From a virus, in the IMG/VR virus record IMGVR_UViG_3300028416_000014, positions 1-64,000 of that record: a DNA stretch of 64,000 nucleotides; one strand, 5' to 3'. A model generated the notes under the pieces. That model made no database searches and was not told the origin of the DNA. It was given only the letters and a program-made list of their open reading frames with translations. This document shows positions 59,814-64,000 of the stretch, piece by piece (the first letter of the stretch is position 1; each line of letters opens with the position of its first letter). A program made the translations under genes and the position numbers.

Positions 59814-59887
59814 TCGCCATCAAGGGAGTCGAACCCATATCCTCTCGGCCGTATGACCTAGCGCTTTACCGTTTTAGCTTCATGGCT
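59814..59887 (-). tRNA. Aberrant tRNA-like gene, possible 8-base anticodon loop
   Basis: 74 bases with a recognisable acceptor (GCCAT/ATGGC), D-arm (GCT/AGC) and T-loop TTCGACT. The anticodon stem CTAGG/CCGAG, with one A-G mismatch, leaves an 8-base loop TCATACGG rather than 7. If read as T33-CAU-A37 it would be a Met-type anticodon. The isotype is not settled, and it may be a decayed gene. Confidence 0.5.
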
Positions 59888-59951
59888 AATAATTTACAAT
59901 ATCAATTTCTTCTGCAGCTTCCATATCAATGTTAAATTATGTTTCTTATTT
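59888..59951. other. Short spacer in the RNA array
   Basis: 64 bases, AT-rich. I see no gene or strong hairpin. Confidence 0.5.
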
Positions 59952-60101
59952 GTGGCCCATAGGGGACTCGAACCCTAGACTTAATCAAACATATTGGGTT
60001 GCCGGCCGGACAAGCCATATCTGATAATGTCTGTGTACAGTTAATGCCAATTATCTCTTAGACTAATAGAAGAAGGCCTTCTTCTCTGTACCTTTGAACC
60101 A
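59952..60101 (-). ncRNA. 150-base tRNA-like RNA, not a normal tRNA
   Basis: The 5' TGGTTCA and 3' TGGGCCA ends pair over 7 bases (two G-U) to make an acceptor. A T-arm follows (TAGGG/CCCTA around TTCGAGTC). Between lie GTACAG/CTGTAC, a perfect palindrome AGAAGAAGGCCTTCTTCT and GTCCGGCCGGCAA. No normal anticodon arm is visible. It could be a tRNA with insertions, a tmRNA-like remnant, or a new RNA. Confidence 0.5.
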
Positions 60102-60103
60102 TG

Positions 60104-60177
60104 CGTCCTGAATAGGATTCGAACCTATGACCCTCTGATTAACAGTCAGATGCTCTAACCAACTGAGCTATCAAGAC
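60104..60177 (-). tRNA. tRNA-Asn(GUU)
   Basis: Anticodon stem TCTGA/TCAGA with loop CTGTTAA, acceptor GTCTTGA pairing with TCAGGAC, discriminator G. Confidence 0.92.
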
Positions 60178-60183
60178 AAATTT

Positions 60184-60252
60184 TAATTGCAATAGGAGTT
60201 TAACCTATATTTCTTAGATAAGTACTAAGCGTATTAATTATACTATACAATT
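60184..60252 (-). tRNA. Minimal tRNA-like gene, anticodon CUU
   Basis: 69 bases. Full acceptor (AATTGTA/TGCAATT), D-stem GTAT/ATAC with only a 5-base loop lacking the G18-G19 pair, anticodon stem CTTAG/CTAAG with loop TACTTAT (A at position 33 instead of U), T-stem ATAGG/CCTAT with loop TTAAACT (A at position 56 instead of C). It abuts a similar gene. Confidence 0.6.
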
Positions 60253-60321
60253 ATCCACAATAGGATTTTAACCTATATCCCATCAGTTAAGAACTGAGTA
60301 CATTTGTTATGCTATGTGACT
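60252..60321 (-). tRNA. Minimal tRNA-like gene, anticodon CUU (second copy)
   Basis: 70 bases. Acceptor with one mismatch, D-stem GCAT/ATGT with a 5-base loop and no G-G, anticodon stem with loop TTCTTAA (CUU, nominally Lys), T-stem ATAGG/CCTAT with loop TTAAAAT. Same T-arm as its neighbour; the two touch or share one base. Confidence 0.6.
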
Positions 60322-60322
60322 G

Positions 60323-60393
60323 CACGTCTGTAAGGAATCGAACCCTACCACCGAAGTTTTGGAGACCTGGTCGGCACCTTGCCTGTCAGACGT
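60323..60393 (-). tRNA. tRNA-Trp(CCA)
   Basis: Anticodon loop CTCCAAA, acceptor ACGTCTG pairing with CAGACGT, discriminator G; regular T-loop. Confidence 0.88.
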
Positions 60394-60552
60394 ATTTAAA
60401 AAATTGAAGAGTGGTTTTTAAAGGAACTTTGGTGGCTCCCCCTTCAGATGTTTACATCATCAATTAATTACTTATCCTTTTTATAATCTTGTCTCTTTAT
60501 TGTATAAACGAACAATGGAATACAAGCGTTTGGAAAATAAGTTAAACCAGTG
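60394..60552. other. Unexplained 159-base gap in the RNA array
   Basis: No tRNA T-arm and no convincing gene. It contains a small hairpin (GATG TAAA CATC on the minus strand) after an AAGGATAAGT stretch, and the block GGAGCCACCAAAGTTCC. It could hold a small RNA or a decayed tRNA. Confidence 0.5.
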
Positions 60553-60625
60553 TCCACCGAGAAGGAATCGAACCTTCACTCCCCTGATTAAAAGTCAGAT
60601 GCTTTGCCAATTAAGCTACCGGTGG
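60553..60625 (-). tRNA. tRNA-Lys(UUU)
   Basis: Anticodon stem TCTGA with loop CTTTTAA, acceptor CCACCGG pairing with TCGGTGG, discriminator A. This is the conventional Lys tRNA, in contrast to the minimal CUU pair. Confidence 0.92.
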
Positions 60626-60642
60626 TTTTATTAAAAACATAG

Positions 60643-60713
60643 AGCGGATACCAAGATTCGAACTTGGAACTGAAGATTGGAAATCTACAATGTTACCATT
60701 ACACCATATCCGC
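60643..60713 (-). tRNA. tRNA-Gly(UCC)
   Basis: Anticodon loop TTTCCAA, acceptor GCGGATA pairing with TATCCGC, discriminator T typical of Gly. Confidence 0.92.
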
Positions 60714-60744
60714 TTGAAAAAAACCCACAATGTCAAAGAACTAA

Positions 60745-60805
60745 CACCCACTATAACCAAACAACCTACACTATATTATACGATGTCTATCATCAAAAGG
60801 TTACA
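60745..60805 (-). promoter_or_regulatory. Promoter copy 6, inside the RNA array
   Basis: Minus-strand TGTAAC at 60805-60800, 19-base spacer, TATAAT at 60780-60775, then ATAGTGTAGGTTGTTTGG. The leader ATG is changed (TTATAG), so no mini-ORF. Long A tracts lie just upstream. Drives the tRNA genes from Gly(UCC) down to Leu(UAA). Confidence 0.85.
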
Positions 60806-60844
60806 ATAAATATGATTTTTTTTAATTTTTTTTAATTTTTTTTG

Positions 60845-60917
60845 TGGAGCTATTCGGACTTGAACCGAAAATAATAGAATGCAAATCTATCGTGATAGCC
60901 AATTTCACCATAGCCCC
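60845..60917 (-). tRNA. tRNA-Ala(UGC)
   Basis: Anticodon loop TTTGCAT on stem ATAGA/TCTAT. The acceptor GGGGCTA/TAGCTCC contains the G3-U70 wobble pair that marks alanine tRNAs. Confidence 0.92.
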
Positions 60918-60923
60918 ATATCG

Positions 60924-60994
60924 AGGTTGGTGTAGGAATCGAACCTACTTAAAAAGGGTTGCAACCTTTCACCTAACCATTCGGACAACCAACC
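60924..60994 (-). tRNA. tRNA-Cys(GCA)
   Basis: Anticodon stem AAAGG/CCTTT with loop TTGCAAC, discriminator T as expected for Cys. Confidence 0.92.
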
Positions 60995-61001
60995 ATAATT
61001 G

Positions 61002-61084
61002 TGGAAGTAGAGAGATTCGAACTCCCGAAACCATAGGTAACAGATTTACAGTCTGCCTGCTTTGAGCCACTTGCATATACTTCC
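61002..61084 (-). tRNA. tRNA-Tyr(GUA)
   Basis: 83 bases with a long variable arm, anticodon loop CTGTAAA. Confidence 0.93.
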
Positions 61085-61091
61085 GAAAATG

Positions 61092-61279
61092 AATGCTTAG
61101 CAGGACTCGAACCTGCGCGCTTATGTAGTTTTTCTCAACGGACTGTTTTACCTTCTAGTCAGTAAAATTCCCCACCGTGTTTCGATTCAGAAACTTACCT
61201 AGGTATTTCAACTACTTGCTCTGTAAACTGTGTGATGGGCGTAAGAGCGCACCAGTGACTCCAACTGAGCTATAAGCAT
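61092..61279 (-). ncRNA. 188-base tRNA-like RNA with two large insertions
   Basis: Acceptor ATGCTTA/TAAGCAT, T-arm GCAGG TTCGAGT CCTGC, and D-stem GCTC/GAGC split by about 40 bases that fold into their own hairpin (ACTG...CAGT). The anticodon stem GTAG/CTAC carries roughly 85 inserted bases with internal stems GTTTC/GAAAC and TTTTAC/GTAAAA. One reading of the loop gives TT-GAA before the insert. It may be an intron-bearing tRNA or a new RNA class. Confidence 0.55.
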
Positions 61280-61296
61280 TCATTGTTTTTTAATAG

Positions 61297-61370
61297 TACT
61301 ACTGGTGGGATTCGAACCCACACTTATATGATTCTAAGTCATATGCCTCTGCCAATTGGGCTACAGTAGT
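61297..61370 (-). tRNA. tRNA-Leu(UAG) with short variable arm
   Basis: Anticodon stem TATGA/TCATA with loop CTTAGAA. The D-arm is Leu-like (3-bp stem, large loop) and the discriminator is A, but the variable region is only 5 bases instead of the long arm usual for bacterial Leu tRNAs. Confidence 0.8.
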
Positions 61371-61377
61371 GTTTTTG

Positions 61378-61452
61378 GGTGCTATATCAGAATCGAACTG
61401 ATAACCTTTGGAATCACAATCCAACGCTCTAACCGATTGAGCTAATAACACC
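61378..61452 (-). tRNA. tRNA-His(GUG)
   Basis: Anticodon stem TTGGA/TCCAA with loop TTGTGAT. The encoded extra G at position -1 faces discriminator C, the hallmark of His tRNA. Confidence 0.93.
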
Positions 61453-61457
61453 ATTTG

Positions 61458-61529
61458 AGCGAAAGGCGGGATTCGAACCCACAACTTTCTACTTGGTAAG
61501 CAGATACTCTACCATTGAGTTACTTTCGC
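61458..61529 (-). tRNA. tRNA-Gly(ACC)
   Basis: Body and discriminator T typical of Gly, but the anticodon loop is TTACCAA, giving A34. Bacterial Gly tRNAs normally have GCC, UCC or CCC. Confidence 0.85.
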
Positions 61530-61534
61530 AGTTG

Positions 61535-61608
61535 AGCCATCTATCAGAATCGAACTGATAACCTGTTGATTACAAATCAACTGCTCTAGCCAATTGAGCT
61601 AAGATGGC
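61535..61608 (-). tRNA. tRNA-Thr(UGU)
   Basis: Anticodon stem GTTGA/TCAAC with loop TTTGTAA; acceptor GCCATCT pairing with AGATGGC. Confidence 0.92.
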
Positions 61609-61613
61609 ATTTG

Positions 61614-61687
61614 TACATCCGATAGGATTCGAACCTATGACCTACGCATTAGAAGTGCGTTGCTCTATCCAGCTGAGCTACGGATGC
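61614..61687 (-). tRNA. tRNA-Arg(UCU)
   Basis: Anticodon stem ACGCA/TGCGT with loop CTTCTAA; regular arms. Confidence 0.92.
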
Positions 61688-61738
61688 TTTAATAAAAAAC
61701 CCACAATATCAAACAACATTTATCTTAGTCGGAATTAC

Positions 61739-61803
61739 AGGATTCGAACCTGTGGCTTCTACATCCCAAATGTAGCACTCTAACCTAACTGAGCTAAATT
61801 CCG
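61739..61803 (-). tRNA. tRNA-Pro(UGG)
   Basis: Anticodon stem CTACA/TGTAG with loop TTTGGGA; acceptor CGGAATT pairing with AATTCCG. The 5' end is placed from the acceptor pairing. Confidence 0.9.
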
Positions 61804-61807
61804 ATAG

Positions 61808-62135
61808 TGGAGCTGGTGGGATTCGAACCCACGTCCAATCATACTTTCACTATAAGGTTTACAGTAATTAGGATAAGTTTTTCTAAACTTCCAAAACTGA
61901 TATCATTAAAAATGATTGGGAATCATTTACGGTTAATCTATCAATACCTTATTTTACCATCTACTTCCTTTTACATCTTATTCAACTACAAGCATACTTA
62001 CTGAAATGATGTGCTTTCTTACCTAAGAATTAGGCTGCGATAGCAAGAGAAGTGTCGCCACTTAAAGGTTTGATGTAGGTCATCACCCATACTGAACTTA
62101 TAACTTCCATACGCTGTCAATTCCATGTCAGCCCC
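61808..62135 (-). ncRNA. ssrA: tmRNA (ssrA), one-piece, tag GDTSLAIAA
   Basis: 328 bases. The 5' GGGGCTGA and 3' CAGCTCCA ends form a tRNA-Ala-like acceptor with the G3-U70 pair; the T-arm reads GTGGG TTCGAAT CCCAC. The tag frame at 62059-62030 reads Gly-Asp-Thr-Ser-Leu-Ala-Ile-Ala-Ala-stop, ending in the small hydrophobic residues that proteases recognise. It rescues stalled ribosomes and tags the stalled product. A ClpP gene in the same window could receive tagged products. Confidence 0.92.
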
Positions 62136-62160
62136 AATTTTCAAATAACTTTTTTTGTTG

Positions 62161-62234
62161 TAACCCATAAGAGATTCGAACTCCTAACCTTCTGGTTCGT
62201 AGCCAGATACTCTATCCAATTGAGCTAATGGGTT
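62161..62234 (-). tRNA. tRNA-Arg(ACG)
   Basis: Anticodon stem TCTGG/CCAGA with loop CTACGAA; A34 is normal for this isoacceptor, which is read after conversion to inosine. Confidence 0.92.
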
Positions 62235-62242
62235 TTTAATTG

Positions 62243-62314
62243 TTGGTTCATTAGGATTCGAACCTAAACTAACTGCGTCAAAGGCAGTTGTGCTAACCGT
62301 TACACTATGAACCA
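62243..62314 (-). tRNA. tRNA-Gln(UUG)
   Basis: Anticodon stem ACTGC/GCAGT with loop CTTTGAC; acceptor TGGTTCA pairing with TGAACCA. First RNA gene of the array after the lipoprotein gene. Confidence 0.92.
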
Positions 62315-62320
62315 ATACCT

Positions 62321-62578
62321 TTAGTTAATGTATTTAGTAGGATTTGAATTTCGTACACGTTGTTTTGTGTAAATGTGAACTGTATCACTACCATAAATTG
62401 CGTAAAATTCATCAATCAATTCACCATCGTCGTGAAACCTATCATCACCATAACGAAGTGTATACGTTTTATCCGGCATCCGTACACATTTGCCGGATTT
62501 TAATGATGGTGAAACAATCCAAGGTGAACAACTTGAAAAAACAAACGCAAAAACCGAAAAAATTAAAAACTTATTCAT
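62321..62578 (-). CDS. Lipoprotein
   Basis: 85 residues from the ATG at 62578 (MNKFLIFSVFAFVFSSCSPW). The signal peptide ends in the lipobox F-S-S-C followed by Ser. The mature part (CVRMPDKTYTLRYGDDRFHD, then IDEFYAIYGSDTVHIYTKQR) is polar and short. Promoter copy 7 precedes it and the RNA array follows 6 bases after its stop, so it leads that transcript. The function is unknown. Phage lipoproteins often block receptors or aid lysis. Confidence 0.65.
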   Translation of the reverse strand: MNKFLIFSVFAFVFSSCSPWIVSPSLKSGKCVRMPDKTYTLRYGDDRFHDDGELIDEFYAIYGSDTVHIYTKQRVRNSNPTKYIN

Positions 62579-62609
62579 ATGTATCAAAATATTTTTAAAA
62601 AGTCAAAAA

Positions 62610-62660
62610 ATCAAAACAACTTACACTATATTATACGAAAAAATTCCTAATTATGTTACA
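62610..62660 (-). promoter_or_regulatory. Promoter copy 7 (diverged leader)
   Basis: Minus-strand TGTAAC at 62660-62655, 19-base spacer, TATAAT at 62635-62630, then ATAGTGTAAGTTGTTTTG. The leader beyond this has diverged. A/T tracts lie upstream. Drives the lipoprotein gene and the first part of the RNA array. Confidence 0.82.
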
Positions 62661-62676
62661 TTTTTTTTATTTTTTT

Positions 62677-62832
62677 TTAAGTTTTTCTTAAATTATTTAT
62701 CAAAAAAAGTGCGGATACTATGTTAATAGCATAAAATGTGTACTTTAGTGTAGGTACAACCGATGCATAAAACAATAACATCGATAAAACGAATAAAATC
62801 CAAAACCTACTTTTATAAATTTTTGTTTTCAT
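62677..62832 (-). CDS. Small membrane protein
   Basis: 51 residues. Two hydrophobic segments (FWILFVLSMLLFYASVV and TFYAINIVSALFLI) are separated by PTLKY. It overlaps the end of the 54-residue gene by 20 bases in another frame. Holin-like topology, but too short and AT-rich to be sure. No family recognised. Confidence 0.5.
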   Translation of the reverse strand: MKTKIYKSRFWILFVLSMLLFYASVVPTLKYTFYAINIVSALFLINNLRKT

Positions 62833-62977
62833 GTTTATTTTTTTTTGTTATATGGTAAAATTGCTGTTCATCACCCGGGTCGGATACTATAACACCATTA
62901 ATACTTTTTTTCTTAGATATTAATGTATTCAAAGCAGTTCTTAGCTTTTCTATCCGTTGTTTTTCTTTATCATCCAT
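62813..62977 (-). CDS. Hypothetical small protein
   Basis: 54 residues (MDDKEKQRIEKLRTALNTLI, SKKKSINGVIVSDPGDEQQF). A start two codons earlier is also possible. It overlaps the end of the 70-residue gene by 8 bases. Charged helix followed by a short polar domain; not recognised. Confidence 0.5.
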   Translation of the reverse strand: MDDKEKQRIEKLRTALNTLISKKKSINGVIVSDPGDEQQFYHITKKNKHENKNL

Positions 62978-63182
62978 CTTCATTTCGCTTTGATATTTCT
63001 GTTTTTAGGAATTCAACCAAGTTTTGAGCTTCTATAGCTTGCCCTATTTTAATACCAAGCTTCAGAAGTGTATATGCATCGGTATCAAATTGATTAAATA
63101 CACCATAAACTTCACCATTAAAGGTGATTTTAAATTCATTTTCGTTTTCAGTTGGTGTAAATATTAAATTAGAATCATTCAT
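62970..63182 (-). CDS. Hypothetical protein
   Basis: 70 residues (MNDSNLIFTPTENENEFKIT, FNGEVYGVFNQFDTDAYTLL, KLGIKIGQAIEAQNLVEFLK). A small beta then helix fold. Not recognised. Its ATG overlaps the stop of the 39-residue frame before it. Confidence 0.5.
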   Translation of the reverse strand: MNDSNLIFTPTENENEFKITFNGEVYGVFNQFDTDAYTLLKLGIKIGQAIEAQNLVEFLKTEISKRNEDG

Positions 63183-63298
63183 AACTTTTTCTTTATTTTT
63201 AAAAATTGATTATATGATTTGTTCATAAATAACAAACCATGATATATTAAAATTACATATAAAATGGTATTAAATATGATACTTTCCAATGAATTCAT
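63179..63298 (-). CDS. Very small possible membrane peptide
   Basis: 39 residues (MNSLESIIFNTILYVILIYH...), one hydrophobic segment and a lysine-rich end (KIKKKL). Its stop overlaps the next ATG (ATGA), the coupling pattern of real phage genes, but such a short AT-rich frame could be chance. Confidence 0.35.
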   Translation of the reverse strand: MNSLESIIFNTILYVILIYHGLLFMNKSYNQFLKIKKKL

Positions 63299-63309
63299 AA
63301 GTAATTGGG

Positions 63310-63840
63310 TTAGCTTGTTACATAATATTGGTGTTTTTTGGTAGCCAATACAAATTTATATTTTGGGTTTCCACTATGATATGTACATTTATGATTTGAA
63401 AAATACTTAGTATCACCCATATCATAATATACCACACCATTTAATACGTTTTTAATTTCCGATTCAATTAATGGTTTATATTTTTCACTTTTAGTAGTAA
63501 ACCAATATCTACCACCACCACGTTTTACAGTACCACTACCATACGATGTATTACTATATAACATATTAGATATGTAAGTAAACCCACTCATTTTAAATCG
63601 ATTTAACATCACCTGAATCATACAGTTGATATCAACACTATCATTCTTACTTTGAGTTAAAATATAAGCCGCAAGTGTATCTAAATTAGGTAATCTAGAA
63701 TCACATACAGTTACCGTATCAATATCAATGGTAAGTGTAGTATCTATAATATCACAAAACTTGCGATTAATACTATTATCATTTTTCAAAGAAGTGTTAA
63801 AACAACTAACACAAATGTAAAACAGAACAAAATATTTCAT
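63310..63840 (-). CDS. Possible cell-wall hydrolase (SleB-like), exported
   Basis: 176 residues. The N-terminus MKYFVLFYICVSCFN resembles a lipoprotein or Sec signal (V-S-C). The segment LDTLAAYILTQSKNDSVDIN, then IQVMLNRFKMSGFTYISNML, resembles the SleB/Hydrolase_2 pattern of a helix with N-R-x-K followed by a Gly-rich part (TSYGSGTVKRGGGRYWF). The usual catalytic Glu is not clearly in place, so activity is uncertain. It may be a second wall-degrading or lysis protein. Confidence 0.5.
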   Translation of the reverse strand: MKYFVLFYICVSCFNTSLKNDNSINRKFCDIIDTTLTIDIDTVTVCDSRLPNLDTLAAYILTQSKNDSVDINCMIQVMLNRFKMSGFTYISNMLYSNTSYGSGTVKRGGGRYWFTTKSEKYKPLIESEIKNVLNGVVYYDMGDTKYFSNHKCTYHSGNPKYKFVLATKKHQYYVTS

Positions 63841-63846
63841 AAATTA

Positions 63847-63951
63847 TTACTTTAGATTTTTAACATCCCTATTCCAAGAATCAATATCATCAGCGATATC
63901 AGTATACAAACTACAAGCAATCAAAGAAAGAACGCAAATCCAAATAATCAT
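63847..63951 (-). CDS. Very small lipoprotein
   Basis: 34 residues (MIIWICVLSLIACSLYTDIA, then DDIDSWNRDVKNLK). Lipobox L-I-A-C gives a mature peptide of only about 22 residues, the size of outer-membrane spanin-like or lysis lipoproteins. It is the first gene after the promoter leader at the right edge, 7 bases before the next gene. Confidence 0.5.
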   Translation of the reverse strand: MIIWICVLSLIACSLYTDIADDIDSWNRDVKNLK

Positions 63952-63976
63952 AATAACATTTTTTAAATATGAAAAA

Positions 63977-64000
63977 TAACAACCACCACAACCAAACAAC
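63977..64000 (-). promoter_or_regulatory. Leader of promoter copy 8, cut by the window edge
   Basis: Minus-strand GTTGTTTGGTTGTGGTGG at the edge matches the leader of the other copies. The -10 and -35 should lie just beyond 64000. The leader ATG is replaced by GTG. Confidence 0.6.

Noticed and set aside
61092-61279. Group I intron in the 188-base tRNA-like gene
   Set aside because: I can see GACT and AGTC segments that recall P7, but the inserts are too short and I cannot place the conserved P, Q, R and S elements together.
60717-61715. Short repeat AAAAACCCACAAT before two tRNA groups
   Set aside because: Two copies of a short AT-rich string. It may be a processing site but is too weak to annotate.
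2330-62726. Plus-strand open frames throughout the window (for example 5710-6315, 26480-26920, 47854-48252)
   Set aside because: All lie opposite well-supported minus-strand genes, have unnatural composition, and lack ribosome sites or known domains. I treat them as shadows.
1-64000. CRISPR arrays, integrase, insertion sequences or lysogeny repressor
   Set aside because: No direct-repeat array, transposase or integrase motifs were seen. The window looks like a lytic phage.

Overview
The window is a stretch of an AT-rich, T4-like (myovirus) phage genome. Every gene I can support lies on the minus strand, so functional order runs from high to low coordinates. The head genes follow T4 synteny: terminase (17), portal (20), two small core proteins, protease (21), scaffold (22), major capsid (23). 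Baseplate genes 6, 25 and a gp5-like hub, a gp55-type late sigma factor and fused gp47/gp46 recombination functions are also present. A Bacteroidota (flavobacterium-like) host is my best guess. The reasons are small lipoproteins with SC-D/S lipoboxes, AT-rich start regions mostly without Shine-Dalgarno sequences outside the virion genes, and a one-piece tmRNA, which argues against an alphaproteobacterial host. This is inference, not proof.

Layout. 1-9.8 kb: capsid assembly genes plus a ribosomal protein bS21 homologue and an 807-residue modular protein cut up by repeated S-V-N-E motifs. 9.8-18.5 kb: terminase, a putative holin, small basic proteins, a second modular protein (651 residues) and a nucleotidyltransferase-ligase fusion. 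18.5-41.6 kb: tail fibres and baseplate, interrupted by recombination and replication genes (fused Mre11-Rad50, primase, T7-type endonuclease I). 41.6-47.8 kb: sigma factor, HD hydrolase, GroES, ClpP, UV endonuclease and Hsp20. 47.9-58.3 kb: many small unknown genes, a CobS/MoxR-like ATPase with a CobT-like VWA protein, a DUF458-like nuclease, a class II aminoacyl-tRNA-synthetase-like enzyme and a Bax-like glucosaminidase. 58.5-62.3 kb: a dense RNA array with about 25 conventional tRNA genes covering all 20 amino acids, an initiator tRNA, a tmRNA and several abnormal tRNA-like genes. 62.3-64 kb: small lipoproteins, membrane proteins and a possible wall hydrolase.

Two regulatory signals divide the window. 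A promoter family TGTAAC-N19-TATAAT (seven copies, one with a shifted -10, plus the leader of an eighth at the right edge) drives the accessory genes and the RNA array. Most copies share a transcribed leader, and four carry a mini-ORF starting MGLL. Virion genes lack it. They have a recurrent ATATTTATA/T element in their short gaps (a candidate late promoter for the gp55-like sigma factor) and often strong Shine-Dalgarno sequences.

The most interesting candidate systems are: (1) a set of proteins with N-terminal and internal I/L/V-x-E sites that look like prohead-protease substrates, including two possible polyproteins that would be packaged in the capsid and cut into modules; (2) a translation takeover kit (bS21, full tRNA set, initiator tRNA, tmRNA, synthetase-like protein) containing structurally abnormal tRNAs.
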